Shown: positions 9,408 to 18,697, counted from the first letter of the stretch. The stretch is 64,000 nucleotides of DNA from Pseudomonadota bacterium (GCA_018242185.1 JAFECK010000003.1:1-64000); one strand, 5' to 3'. Numbers and translations are program-made. The notes: generated from the sequence alone by a model not told the origin.

Positions 9408-10469
9408 ATGGAGAAACAGGCATTTATAGGGCAGGGACTAGCGTTGTTGACGGAGAAGCTCATTGAAGCTGCCGGGCTTTCGGCCATAGCCTGCGTACCC
9501 CACATTGGCAGTGGAGACGGTGTAGCTGCTGACGCTGCTGCAGTGGAAGCGATGCGCACCCTTTTTAACCGAATGTATATGGATGGGCATATTGTTATTG
9601 GCGAAGGGGAAAGGGATGAAGCGCCGATGCTTTATATTGGCGAGCGCGTTGGCTTAGGTGGCATCGGGGTCGATATCGCTGTAGATCCACTCGAAGGCAC
9701 AGCGTTATGCGCTAATAATAAGCCAGGAGCGATAACTGTTTTAGCAGCAGCTCCTAATGGTGGATTATTACATGCTCCAGATGTGTATATGGAAAAGATT
9801 GCTGTTGGTGCTGGGGTGCCAACAGGAATACTAGACCTGGATGCGGGTATTGTGGAGAACATAAACCGTTTAGCAAAGAGTAAGGGGTGCGCAGTATCTG
9901 CAATTAAGATTTGTTTGTTAGACAGGCTAAGGCACAAGGAGATGATAGAGGCGGCTCGTGCAACGGGTGCTATTATTCAGCTTATTAGCGATGGAGATGT
10001 GATGGCGTCCATATCCACGGTAATGGCCCAAAATGGTAACGGGCCAGATATGTATTATGGTATTGGTGGTGCTCCCGAGGGGGTGCTAGCAGCTGCTGCA
10101 CTCAAAGGTTTAGGGGGACAGATGTTAGGTCGCCTTGTACTTTCGAATTCTGAAGCAGAACGGCGTGCGTGTGACATGGGATGTATCCCAGGCAAAGTCT
10201 ATACAATAGAAGATATGGTTCCAGGTGATGTAGTATTTGTAGCAGCAGGAGTTACAGCGGGCGACATATTAGGTGGACCGGTGACTACTGCAGGCAACAA
10301 ATGCAAAGTGCCGGTGTTAATGGTTGAGCATCTTAATGGCCGTGGTGATTATGGGTTTCACCAGATTCTTGGTGATTCCACTGGTGCTGCTGCCACCCAT
10401 GGCGAGAGTGGTGAGGCCAATTACGATCATGATACCAGTCATCCTGCTCAATATGAAAGCCCCCTATAA
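9408..10469 (+). CDS. glpX: class II fructose-1,6-bisphosphatase (GlpX)
   Basis: Removes the 1-phosphate from fructose 1,6-bisphosphate in gluconeogenesis. The GlpX core is clear: DGVAADAAAVEAMR, the metal site IVIGEGERDEAPML and DIAVDPLEGTALCA. The protein is 353 residues, somewhat longer than the usual 320-335. From about residue 290 the tail (GGPVTTAGNKCKVPVLMVEH and on) departs from the usual TTHSLVMRSKSGTVR-like ending, and its last 45 codons lie antisense to a lipoprotein gene. I looked for a frameshift at the divergence point and found no better frame. Confidence 0.93.
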   Translation: MEKQAFIGQGLALLTEKLIEAAGLSAIACVPHIGSGDGVAADAAAVEAMRTLFNRMYMDGHIVIGEGERDEAPMLYIGERVGLGGIGVDIAVDPLEGTALCANNKPGAITVLAAAPNGGLLHAPDVYMEKIAVGAGVPTGILDLDAGIVENINRLAKSKGCAVSAIKICLLDRLRHKEMIEAARATGAIIQLISDGDVMASISTVMAQNGNGPDMYYGIGGAPEGVLAAAALKGLGGQMLGRLVLSNSEAERRACDMGCIPGKVYTIEDMVPGDVVFVAAGVTAGDILGGPVTTAGNKCKVPVLMVEHLNGRGDYGFHQILGDSTGAAATHGESGEANYDHDTSHPAQYESPL

Positions 10470-10581
10470 TCACTTCTTCTTCGACGTAAGGAACAGGTTG
10501 AGGAGGGAGCTGATCCGCAACACAGCCACCTAGTGCGGCAGAGATGGAGATGAGCAAAATGATTTGTGGAACGGATTTCAT
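10333..10581 (-). CDS. small His-rich lipoprotein, antisense to the glpX tail
   Basis: A frame of about 82 residues begins MKSVPQIILLISISAALGGC, a good lipoprotein signal with lipobox LGGC. Its mature part is rich in His, Trp and acidic residues (HHSRHGWQQHQWNHQ), which might bind metal. It overlaps the end of glpX tail-to-tail by 137 bases. An alternative ATG lies at 10590. No clear ribosome site precedes either start, so the call rests mainly on the signal sequence. It is divergent from rsmI. Function unknown. Confidence 0.55.
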   Translation of the reverse strand: MKSVPQIILLISISAALGGCVADQLPPQPVPYVEEEVIIGGFHIEQDDWYHDRNWPHHSRHGWQQHQWNHQESGETHNHHGH

Positions 10582-10618
10582 ATTTGGCATATTAAACAAC
10601 TAATAACATTACGCTCTC

Positions 10619-11488
10619 ATGGTAGAATATAAAAACAAAATTACAAGCTCAACTTTATACATAGTCGCGACTCCAATTGGTAACCTAGGTGATATAACGC
10701 ACCGTGCTGTTCAAGTTTTGCAGGGATGTGATTACGTAATTTGCGAGGATAGCAGAGTTTCAAGCAAGTTGTTGCAGTACTTTGGCATCAAAAAACCTAT
10801 GATAATCTGTAATGATTACAGTGAGAAAGAGCAGATAGAGAGGGTGTTAGGGGTGTTAAAGCAAGGGCAGGCCTTGGCATTGATCTCAGATGCTGGAACA
10901 CCGTTAATCGCTGATCCAGGTTATATCTTATGTCAGGCAGTACGAGAAGCAGGGTTCCTTGTCACTACTATACCGGGTCCTTCCTCTGTTATTGCTGCAC
11001 TTAGCGTGTCCTGCTTGCCGACCAACAATTTTACGTTCGTGGGCTTTTTGAGCAGTAAAGCCTCCGCACGAAAACAAGAGCTGAAAGAGCTGGCGGGGTT
11101 GCACAGCACTATAGTATGCTTTGAAGCAGCTCGCAGGTTAAAAGGTTGTCTGGCAGATATGCTGACAATCTTTGGTGATCGCAAAATATGCATGGCGCGA
11201 GAACTGACAAAATTGCACGAAGAGATATGGCATGGGGATGTGCAGGGATTGCTAAAGCATTGCAATGCACATGAGTACCTTAAAGGGGAGATAGTTTTGG
11301 TAATTGCTGGCAAGTCTAAGATTATAGCTGCTGCTGATATGCAGGTGCAAATACGGGAGGCATTAAAGGTTGCGCTGAGGGAGCATAGTCTTTCCGAAGC
11401 TGTGCGCCATGTTGCGAGTGAATTAGGTGCGCCACGCCGCCAAGTTTACCAACTAGGCCTGGACTTGGCGAAGAGAAATAATAAATAG
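10619..11488 (+). CDS. rsmI: 16S rRNA 2'-O-methyltransferase RsmI
   Basis: Methylates the 2'-hydroxyl of C1402 in 16S rRNA using S-adenosylmethionine. The SAM-binding tetrapyrrole-methylase fold shows LYIVATPIGNLGDITHRA, the ICEDSR motif, ALISDAGTPLIADPG and the IPGPSSVIAALSVSCLPT loop. The C-terminal part (about 235-285) is the usual RsmI helical tail. The length of 289 residues is normal. A strong terminator follows directly. Confidence 0.96.
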   Translation: MVEYKNKITSSTLYIVATPIGNLGDITHRAVQVLQGCDYVICEDSRVSSKLLQYFGIKKPMIICNDYSEKEQIERVLGVLKQGQALALISDAGTPLIADPGYILCQAVREAGFLVTTIPGPSSVIAALSVSCLPTNNFTFVGFLSSKASARKQELKELAGLHSTIVCFEAARRLKGCLADMLTIFGDRKICMARELTKLHEEIWHGDVQGLLKHCNAHEYLKGEIVLVIAGKSKIIAAADMQVQIREALKVALREHSLSEAVRHVASELGAPRRQVYQLGLDLAKRNNK

Positions 11489-11504
11489 GAACCAGGCGGT
11501 GTCG

Positions 11505-11533
11505 ATACCCCCTAATGGGGGTATGTTTTTTTT
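11505..11533 (+). terminator. rho-independent terminator after rsmI
   Basis: ATACCCCC and GGGGGTAT form an 8-pair stem with loop TAAT, followed by G and eight T. Confidence 0.93.
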
Positions 11534-11700
11534 ACTAATTCTTAAATAAATTAAGGTCTGCCATTTTACGCTCATATCTGTTGCTTTTATATCGCACAGG
11601 CAAAGCTTTTTCTCAACAGACCAAAAAAATATTAGTATGAAAAACGCCCTCATGTTAGGTTCCACTTGGCCTACATTAACTATAAATTCGTGGAGCAAAT

Positions 11701-12918
11701 ATGAAAAAACAATTTAAGACAATCGCATTAGGCGTAGGATTAGTATTATCCAATAGCCCAGCACTTGCTTTTGCTGATGCTGGCAAGACTGGAGATCTAA
11801 CTGTTAGACTGGGCGGCTCTCTAACAACCCAGATTGGTGCAGTATCTCAAAAATCAGCGTTTAAGCACGTTGATCCAACTGACCCAACTAGTTCCAAACT
11901 GCGTAATTTTCCCGTTATTGTGAACGATACTAAAATAATAATTGGCGCTGATGCTAAGCTAGATAAAATCAGTTATGGGATGGAAATCACACATCACGCT
12001 GACGCATCTGCATCAAAAAGTGGTAATTCCAACCCTTCAAAAAACACCTGGGCTTATGTAGAAACTCGCTATGGGCGGCTTGAGGGCGGCTCTGGCACGC
12101 CATCTCACGAGAAGTTAGGAGTTGGGGCGCACACTATTGCTAAAGCAACTGGCGGCATTGATGGTGACATGCTGTATTGGGTCAATCAGCAAACTGGTGA
12201 TGGCGAATATTTTTCTGATAACTTCTTAGTTTCTCCTTACCTGCCGATTGGTCATGATTGGAGCGCCCGCGCAAACAAGCTAACTTATTACACTCCAACA
12301 GTGGCTGGTTTGAAAATAGGCGTAAGCTATATTCCAGAAAGTAAGTTGATTGGTACTATTAGCGCGCTCAATTCTGATGTTATCCATGATGGTGATGGCA
12401 GCTATTATGATGTTGTTGACGCAGTGGCACAATATGCATATGGATACGGCGACTTCAAACTCACCTATAGCGTAACCGGCCAAGCTGGGAAGGCGAAGTA
12501 TGATGGTGGGATAAATCGCCACCGTTTGCGCGCTTGGGAAGCTGGTATTATGACTGAGTATAAGGGTTTTGCACTTGCAGGTTCATACGGTGATTGGGGC
12601 AAATCTGGTACAATTAATCCTTCTCAAGCTGGCTATACATATGGTTCTCATTATTGGACAGCGGGCACGAGCTATGACTACAAAGACACCGGCATAAGCT
12701 TGACGTACTTCCGCAGCTATCGTGCTGGCGGCCTAGATGGCAGCTATAACGAGGTAGCGCATAACAAGCTGCGCGTGCTGTCTTTAGGTCTAGAGCAAAA
12801 AGTTGCTCCTGGCTTACTAGCTTATGTTGAAAGCTCGTATTTCGAGATGAAGCGTGTCAACGTCAGCAATAACAATAATGGCGTAGTAACGCTTGCAGGG
12901 TTGAAAGTGAAGTGGTAG
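11701..12918 (+). CDS. outer-membrane porin (general porin type)
   Basis: The 405-residue protein has a signal peptide (KKQFKTIALGVGLVLSNSPA, cleavage near LAFADA) and alternating beta-strand sequence typical of 16-strand porins, with GDLTVRLGGSLTTQIGA near the start and an aromatic-containing C-terminal strand ending VTLAGLKVKW. It should let small solutes through the outer membrane. It shares the overall plan of the two porins at 52.4 and 54.0 kb (for example NDTKIIIGADAKLDKI against NETKIIVRADGKLDNM; HRLRAWEAG), but is a more distant paralogue. Terminators lie on both sides, so it is transcribed alone. Short hydrophilic stretches are probably surface loops. Confidence 0.9.
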   Translation: MKKQFKTIALGVGLVLSNSPALAFADAGKTGDLTVRLGGSLTTQIGAVSQKSAFKHVDPTDPTSSKLRNFPVIVNDTKIIIGADAKLDKISYGMEITHHADASASKSGNSNPSKNTWAYVETRYGRLEGGSGTPSHEKLGVGAHTIAKATGGIDGDMLYWVNQQTGDGEYFSDNFLVSPYLPIGHDWSARANKLTYYTPTVAGLKIGVSYIPESKLIGTISALNSDVIHDGDGSYYDVVDAVAQYAYGYGDFKLTYSVTGQAGKAKYDGGINRHRLRAWEAGIMTEYKGFALAGSYGDWGKSGTINPSQAGYTYGSHYWTAGTSYDYKDTGISLTYFRSYRAGGLDGSYNEVAHNKLRVLSLGLEQKVAPGLLAYVESSYFEMKRVNVSNNNNGVVTLAGLKVKW

Positions 12919-12935
12919 CATTGCAGCATCACTAG

Positions 12936-12979
12936 AAATGGCCCTCATTAGGCAGCAAACCTGGTGAGGGCCATTTTTT
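12936..12979 (+). terminator. rho-independent terminator after the first porin
   Basis: Arms AAATGGCCCTCA and TGAGGGCCATTT (12 pairs) enclose a 17-base loop and end in a T run. Confidence 0.92.
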
Positions 12980-13001
12980 AAATTCAATCAGGGGCGAGCT
13001 T

Positions 13002-13976
13002 ATGGGACGTAATGCCAAGAGTATTAAAGATTTAAAAGCAACCAACCATTTGTTCAACCTTGGGTATGATGACACTTTTAACATAGGTGTGGTAGCGCCG
13101 GCAGGCAAGCCTTCAAAAGGTGAGCAGTGGAATGAGCTTGACTCAATTTTACCACTCGTGCCAGGGCTAACCTTTGACTATCCAGATGATATATGTGTTT
13201 ACAACGACGCAGTCCCACCTTACCACGCCAACACAGACGGTATTCGCCTTAAGTATCTGTATGACGCACTCACCGATAATAATACGGATTTCGTCTGGTG
13301 CATGCTTGGGGGTTATGGTGCTGCACGAATATTAGACGATTTGAATGCTAGACCTATACCTAAACAGAAAAAACTATTAGTTGGGTATAGTGATATAACA
13401 GATATTCATCTTTACCTTTATAAGCAGTGGGGATGGAAATCTATTCATGGCGCTATGCTTCTAGAGACTATGCGGATGAAAGACCGCGATAGCGAAAATT
13501 TCCAGGCGATATTCGATATATTGAATGGAACTAGTTCAGGAGTCATAATGAACGACCTCCATCCACTGAATGCACTTGCCAGTCATACATCAAGCATAAA
13601 AGGCACGGTAGTTGGTGGTAATTTAACCATGTGTGAAACGAGTATCGACACAAAGTGGCAGCTTAAAAGTAAGAACAATATCGTGATGTTCGAAGATGGA
13701 AATGAGCCCGGCTATGCTATTGACAGAAGTTTGTATCACTTAAAAGAAGTGGGATTATTAGATGATGCAGCAGCTATTGTATTTGGTACGTTTTCAAGTG
13801 GTGATAACTATGTTGATTACGCACTTCAGCGTTTTGCTGATGAAATAGGTGTGCCAGTGTTTAAAACTGATGAGTTTGGCCACAGCTACTACAACAAGCC
13901 GTTTATACATGGCGCAATGGGAGAGATAGTTTTATCAGGCGACACGGCCACGCTTTATCAAAGCGAGATTTTTTAA
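13002..13976 (+). CDS. LD-carboxypeptidase / MccF family peptidase (S66)
   Basis: 324-residue cytoplasmic serine peptidase. The S66 triad is visible: nucleophile Ser in GYSDITDIH, Glu in MFEDGNEPGYAIDRSL, His in FGHSYYNKPFIHGA. The loop MLGGYGAARIL corresponds to the usual GRGGYG. LdcA members remove the terminal D-Ala from muramoyl tetrapeptide in wall recycling; MccF members detoxify microcin-like peptide nucleotides. The sequence alone does not decide between them. The start ATG follows AGGGGCGAG. It is flanked by a terminator upstream and a CtrA-like site downstream, so it is probably a single-gene unit. Confidence 0.88.
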   Translation: MGRNAKSIKDLKATNHLFNLGYDDTFNIGVVAPAGKPSKGEQWNELDSILPLVPGLTFDYPDDICVYNDAVPPYHANTDGIRLKYLYDALTDNNTDFVWCMLGGYGAARILDDLNARPIPKQKKLLVGYSDITDIHLYLYKQWGWKSIHGAMLLETMRMKDRDSENFQAIFDILNGTSSGVIMNDLHPLNALASHTSSIKGTVVGGNLTMCETSIDTKWQLKSKNNIVMFEDGNEPGYAIDRSLYHLKEVGLLDDAAAIVFGTFSSGDNYVDYALQRFADEIGVPVFKTDEFGHSYYNKPFIHGAMGEIVLSGDTATLYQSEIF

Positions 13977-14005
13977 AGCCGGCGCCTTGTGGCCACCCCG
14001 AATGG

Positions 14006-14021
14006 TTAACAAATGGTTAAC
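14006..14021. promoter_or_regulatory. CtrA-like box (TTAAC-N6-TTAAC)
   Basis: TTAAC AAATGG TTAAC fits the alphaproteobacterial CtrA consensus TTAA-N7-TTAA exactly. It lies 166 bases before the secretin gene, in the only intergenic space between it and the carboxypeptidase gene. CtrA control of pilus genes is known in Caulobacter; a role here is inferred. Confidence 0.5.
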
Positions 14022-14186
14022 ACAGTTTGTAAAAGTGCGGCCAATCATAACTAAAAATGCTTATTTTGCTGAAGAAGCTATAATTTTACTGACAAGATAA
14101 AAGGATCTCGCCTGCCATATATTAAAAAATATTGCGTATTGTTTTTGGTATGCTAACGTCAAATTATTAATATACTAATTATAGGT

Positions 14187-16097
14187 ATGAAAATGTTAAG
14201 GCGGGCTCTTCATTCTTTCCCAAAAGTTATTGGTTTGCTAATAGCGGCAAGTTTTTTAAGCGCCTGCAATCAGCCACTTCTAAGTGAAGCTGAAAAGCAA
14301 AAACTGAAAAAAGACCCTATAGACCGCGATATCAATCTATCTAGGCAAGAATTCAAAGACACCATGCGGCCGCACTCGGAGATCCCGTTACATAGCACTC
14401 CTGGGCAACATAAATACGCACATCATGACCACAAAAGTGGGAAATTAGAATATGAGCCAATAGTATTAGCTCCAGATTCACCACCTAACATCAGTAGCAA
14501 GTTAGTCTCTCTGTCGGTTACCGAAGATGTGCCTATACGTGATGTACTAGTCGAGTTAGCAAGGCTTGCCAGCTTAGAGTTAGCGCTTGACTCTAATATT
14601 TCTGGTGGAGTAATCATGAATGTACATGACCGCCCGGTAAATGAAGTTATCGAACTACTCGCAGATTTAGCTTCCTTGCGTTATAGCGCTGAACACGGCG
14701 TCCTGCATGTCCAGAAAGACACCCCGTATTTAGTTAATTATCAAGTTGATTACCTCAATCTAGTTCGCTCTAGTAAAGGCAGCATTAACGTACAAACTCA
14801 GGTATTATCGGTGGAGACTAGTAGCGGTAGTGGGAGTGGCGGTAGTAGTGGAGGCAGCAGTGGGGGTGGCGGTAGTAGCGGGGACACAAAAGGTTTGAAT
14901 AGCGGCTCTAGCAATGAAGTGACGACCTCTTATGATGGCGACTTATGGGCGTCTGTTGAAGCAAATGTCAAATCTATCTTACATGCCAATATCAAGAACT
15001 TAAGCACTGCAGACGACAATGTAGAAGTACAAGACAGCGCTGGGGGCGGTAGCACTCAACAAGTCAGTGGCCAGCCGGGAGAAGCTAATAAAATACCAGC
15101 CACCTCCTTCTACGCAATCAATAGGCAAGCAGGTATGATCAGCGTTATGGCTAATAGCAAAAAGCAAGCTGAGGTTAAGAAATATTTGGAGAAAGTACGT
15201 CAGAACCTATCTGCCCAAGTCTTAATCGAGGCAAAACTAGTGGAAGTCTCGCTAAACCAAGAATATGCCGCTGGAATAGATTGGGGACATCTGCGTGGCA
15301 AAGGGTTTATAACTTCGGTTGACACCTCTCCTACTGCCTTATCTGCTGGTAGTTATTTTGCCGGCTTACTATCCTCAGATTTACTGAGTGTGAGTAAAAA
15401 CCCTAGCACACCTAATAAAACTACTCAGGCGTTAAAGCTGCTTGAAGGATTCGGGACTACTAGGGTGTTGCAGAACCCAAGAGTGAGTGCGCTTAACAAC
15501 CAACAAGCAGTGCTAACCTTTGCAACTAATAAGCCATACTTTACGGTACAGGGCACTTTACAAAACCCGGTAGTGAGCAACAATACTACTGTCGCACAAC
15601 CAGTAAGTATTACCAGTCAGCTACATACGATACCTATAGGAGTAATCTTAACCCTACAACCATCCATAAATAGCGAAACTCAAGAGATCACTATGAATAT
15701 ACGTCCGACTATCTCTAAAGAGATATTGGGTGCAGCGATTTCTGACCCTGCTGTACAGATTCTAAGTCAAAGTCTGAGTGGCACCCCTATAGATAGCAAA
15801 ATACCAGTAATTGAGGTGCGTGAGATGGATACTATACTTAAACTGAAGAGCGGAGAAGTTATGTTGCTAGGTGGGTTGATTGAGAATCTCGACTCCAACA
15901 GCGATGCTGGATTGCCGTTTCTATCTGGCATACCATTATTTGGCAATCTTGCTAAAAGCGTAAGCAAAACTACAAGTCTGAAGGAAACAGTGATACTACT
16001 ACAAGCGACCATTATCTCGCCAAGTGGCTATTATCACCCACAGGATAAAGCAGTGTATAAGCAATTCGCACAAGATCCAAGGCCGCTGCAGTTTTAG
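14187..16097 (+). CDS. pilus/type II secretin lipoprotein (MshL/PilN-like)
   Basis: Outer-membrane channel subunit of a type IV pilus or type II secretion-like machine. The signal sequence ends in a lipobox (FLSAC), giving a lipoprotein. N-domains follow (about 110-190, LVSLSVTEDVPIRDVLVEL, VNEVIELLADLASLRYS), then a Gly/Ser-rich linker (14819-14882) and a second N-type domain. The C-terminal secretin domain (about 430-625) has VLQNPRVSALNNQQAVL, GVILTLQPSIN, and VMLLGGLIENLDSNSDAGLP and FLSGIPLFGNL at the typical end. 636 residues. The pilin-like gene starts nine bases after its stop. No pilus ATPase, platform protein or prepilin peptidase gene is in the window. Confidence 0.9.
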   Translation: MKMLRRALHSFPKVIGLLIAASFLSACNQPLLSEAEKQKLKKDPIDRDINLSRQEFKDTMRPHSEIPLHSTPGQHKYAHHDHKSGKLEYEPIVLAPDSPPNISSKLVSLSVTEDVPIRDVLVELARLASLELALDSNISGGVIMNVHDRPVNEVIELLADLASLRYSAEHGVLHVQKDTPYLVNYQVDYLNLVRSSKGSINVQTQVLSVETSSGSGSGGSSGGSSGGGGSSGDTKGLNSGSSNEVTTSYDGDLWASVEANVKSILHANIKNLSTADDNVEVQDSAGGGSTQQVSGQPGEANKIPATSFYAINRQAGMISVMANSKKQAEVKKYLEKVRQNLSAQVLIEAKLVEVSLNQEYAAGIDWGHLRGKGFITSVDTSPTALSAGSYFAGLLSSDLLSVSKNPSTPNKTTQALKLLEGFGTTRVLQNPRVSALNNQQAVLTFATNKPYFTVQGTLQNPVVSNNTTVAQPVSITSQLHTIPIGVILTLQPSINSETQEITMNIRPTISKEILGAAISDPAVQILSQSLSGTPIDSKIPVIEVREMDTILKLKSGEVMLLGGLIENLDSNSDAGLPFLSGIPLFGNLAKSVSKTTSLKETVILLQATIISPSGYYHPQDKAVYKQFAQDPRPLQF

Positions 16098-16106
16098 GGA
16101 GGCTAC

Positions 16107-17864
16107 ATGGCGCTTGGAGAGAGTAAAGCGAGCAAAATTCGAGGCAATGCTTTAATGATGTGCTGCATCATTTTGATTGCAGCTTCCACAATCGCAACAG
16201 GGGCGCTGTATTACAAAGGTGCACAAGCCTATATAGATCGCAGTCAACTGGCGATGCAGAAGATGCTTAAGATTAATGATGCTATCACCTTATTTGTCGC
16301 CACTAAAAATCGCCTACCTTGCCCTGCCTCACCTAATCTTGCGATAAGCGACTCAAACTTTGGCCTAGAGAGCAGGGATGCAAGCTTTGAGTGTAACGCA
16401 AACGCACTCATCCAAAACACTACTGCGGGCAGCGTTAAGTATATGGGCGCTATTCCTTCTAAAGTCTTGGGTTTAACTGATCAAGATGTTATTGACCCAT
16501 GGGGTAATAAGATAGAATATGTAGTGAGCAACGCCATGTATAAAAACTCCACAGAAAACGGTAGTGCTAATTATTATAACTCTACTGGATTGCTGAATGT
16601 ACAAGATGTAACTGGCAACGCTATAGTGAACGGAGCAGCTTATGTATTACTAAGTCGAGGCCCTAATCAGTTGGCAGCATGGCCAGCTAATGGCACCAGT
16701 CGTCTGGTTTTACCGTCTTCGGGTAGCTTAGAGCTAGACAATACTGATTGTGCTATAGCTAATGCTGCGTGTAGTGGTTCGAATTTTAATAACACCTTTA
16801 TTGCTGGAAATGTTAACACTGTAGATGACTTGTTGCTTTACAGCACAACACAAACCACTAACACCACTTGCCAAAGCGGGAGTAGTAACACATCCTGTAA
16901 TAAGGTCCCTTGCAATAATGAGGCTACAGCTGGGAATTGGGGATCAATGACTATTACCTGGCAGAATTTGCCAACATTGCAACTGGCTAGCAGCACCACC
17001 CCCAAACAATATGTCTTTTCCTTTAGATTGGTCGATATGAATACTCCTGGCAAATCTGTAAACCTGTTTTACAACTATACCACAACATCTTCTAGCACTG
17101 TGCAAACTGGTCAAATTCTATCTTTTTTAAAGAAAAATACTTCTGGGCAATATGACAATTCATACATAGGCCAAACCATCAGTATACCATTTGGAGGCGG
17201 CAATCAGATACCACAAAGCTTGTATTTCGAGTTTTCTGGTCCTGGAGGCGCAGCTGTGTATGTCACTATAGATAATGTTAGTATTACCAGTAGCCCTGCG
17301 CTGCAACTAGGGGCGCTCAACTATAAACTATGGACCAATATTGGCTGCACTAATTGTCAGTTTTCGCAACTTTTTGCTAGCCCAAACTATCCAAATAATC
17401 CAGATACGTATGTCTCTTTATCAGATACTGTAGGCTATACCAGCTATGGCAATAACTATTTTTCGATGATCGAAGGCTATTTCACCCCAGATGAAACCGC
17501 AACATATAACTTTTATATAGCTTCAGATAAAATCGCTAATCTATACTTTAGTACTAACGATGCTCCAGCCAATGCCAGCTTAGTGGCACAACGAACTACA
17601 GCCTGTTCTGCACAGAACTGGAGTGCCAACGGTGCCACAACCTATTCAGTCGCGCTCACTGCCGGCCAACCCTACTATTTTTATTTGCTGCAAGCAGCAG
17701 GAACCAGTGGTAACGATAACGCCGCCTTAGGTTGTTCTAAAACTAGTGGAGGTAATACAACTAGTGTTGCAACATTAGCTAATGGCACTGATACTATTGG
17801 TTGCGGTGGCACAATTTCTAACGCATCAGTTCAGCAGGTTTTAAGCCAAGCGCAATGTCAGTAG
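16107..17864 (+). CDS. pilin-like protein with a PA14-like C-terminal region
   Basis: The 585-residue protein begins with a short basic leader and one hydrophobic helix (GNALMMCCIILIAAS), laid out like a type IV pilin or pseudopilin, but the processing site reads G-N-A-L-M-M rather than GFTLIE and lacks Glu5. A pseudopilin-like block follows (NRLPCPAS, MGAIPSKVLGLTDQDVIDPW). A long Ser/Thr/Asn-rich, Cys-containing region comes next. At about residues 405-545 (EGYFTPDETATYNFYIASDK, SVALTAGQPYYFYLLQAAG) the pattern resembles PA14/GLEYA carbohydrate-binding domains. It is likely an exported adhesin or pilus tip protein handled by the adjacent secretin; the start follows GGGAGG. Confidence 0.75.
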   Translation: MALGESKASKIRGNALMMCCIILIAASTIATGALYYKGAQAYIDRSQLAMQKMLKINDAITLFVATKNRLPCPASPNLAISDSNFGLESRDASFECNANALIQNTTAGSVKYMGAIPSKVLGLTDQDVIDPWGNKIEYVVSNAMYKNSTENGSANYYNSTGLLNVQDVTGNAIVNGAAYVLLSRGPNQLAAWPANGTSRLVLPSSGSLELDNTDCAIANAACSGSNFNNTFIAGNVNTVDDLLLYSTTQTTNTTCQSGSSNTSCNKVPCNNEATAGNWGSMTITWQNLPTLQLASSTTPKQYVFSFRLVDMNTPGKSVNLFYNYTTTSSSTVQTGQILSFLKKNTSGQYDNSYIGQTISIPFGGGNQIPQSLYFEFSGPGGAAVYVTIDNVSITSSPALQLGALNYKLWTNIGCTNCQFSQLFASPNYPNNPDTYVSLSDTVGYTSYGNNYFSMIEGYFTPDETATYNFYIASDKIANLYFSTNDAPANASLVAQRTTACSAQNWSANGATTYSVALTAGQPYYFYLLQAAGTSGNDNAALGCSKTSGGNTTSVATLANGTDTIGCGGTISNASVQQVLSQAQCQ

Positions 17865-17962
17865 CGTACGGGGTACAGCCTGATCTAACAAATAGTGGAA
17901 ATGCGTTGAGTGGAGAAAAACAAAAATTTTCCATGAGGCAGCTCTGTTGTATAACCCGCAAG

Positions 17963-18502
17963 CTATAATTGAGGCGTAGCCTCTGGTTTGAAGTAAAACA
18001 CAGCTTGGGCTATATCAAATATGACCACAACGCCTATAACAATTGAACCTGCAGCGGTAATCGCAGGCGAATCTATGTATGGACGAGAAAGCCAGAAATC
18101 AGTAATAGCTCCATATCCACCAATCATAAACGGCAAAGATGCCACGCAAGAAGCGAAAATCAGTGGCATTATATATTTACGCCTCTTGTTATCGATAATG
18201 TGTGTTTTGTACTCTACACTGTCAGTGGCTTCCATACTCCAATTCTCTTTGAGCGAGGTGGAAAGAGCAAAATTTGCTATACTGAAGAGCGTTAGAAAAA
18301 TTGCAGTAGCTATTGTAACAGTGTGTAGCGCATTCCAAGTCCTAATTGCCCCAATAGAGCAAAGGTTTGAAGCGAAGGTGGGCAGCACGAATAGCGCTAC
18401 AGTATTAAACATTACGCCGTACTCAAAGCCCGATAACAGACCATTCCGTGAAAGCTTAAATTTTGACCTCAAATTATCCTGAAACTCTGTACTAGACAAC
18501 AT
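17963..18502 (-). CDS. membrane protein with four predicted segments, function unknown
   Basis: 179 residues with about four hydrophobic segments (near residues 30-50, 62-85, 110-130, 145-170) and a charged loop between the second and third. No family recognised. The ATG at 18502 is preceded by GAGGCGGTA and is preferred over the upstream frame to 18544. It lies convergent to the pilin-like gene and divergent from the ATP synthase genes. Its layout resembles the other small multi-segment proteins at 21638 and 39600. Confidence 0.65.
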   Translation of the reverse strand: MLSSTEFQDNLRSKFKLSRNGLLSGFEYGVMFNTVALFVLPTFASNLCSIGAIRTWNALHTVTIATAIFLTLFSIANFALSTSLKENWSMEATDSVEYKTHIIDNKRRKYIMPLIFASCVASLPFMIGGYGAITDFWLSRPYIDSPAITAAGSIVIGVVVIFDIAQAVFYFKPEATPQL

Positions 18503-18640
18503 TACCGCCTCTTTCACCGGAAAGTGGGGGTTTAAAAAGACCACAATCCTTACTCAGGGTGAGTCTAATTTGGACTATAGCGTTAGTCAAGCAAAATAGG
18601 AAATCACCAGGACCCTGCTCCATTGGTATAACAAAAAGCC

Positions 18641-18669
18641 TCGACTAGTATGGCAAGATGTGGTACAAT
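18641..18669 (+). promoter_or_regulatory. probable promoter of the ATP synthase b'/b operon
   Basis: TCGACT and TACAAT are separated by 17 bases and end 28 bases before the start codon of the b' gene. The -35 box is weak. The string GGTACAAT also occurs just before the gene at 30213. Confidence 0.45.
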
Positions 18670-18697
18670 CACTCCGTGATTTACTTCAAGGAGATAT

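Noticed and set aside
10275..10330. Frameshift in glpX explaining its odd tail
   Set aside because: The other two frames meet stops at once and do not restore the usual family ending.
18600..18625. 4.5S RNA (SRP RNA) from the string CAGGACCCTG
   Set aside because: The conserved GGAAGGGAGCAGCC region is missing and no long hairpin surrounds it; a similar string occurs near position 101.
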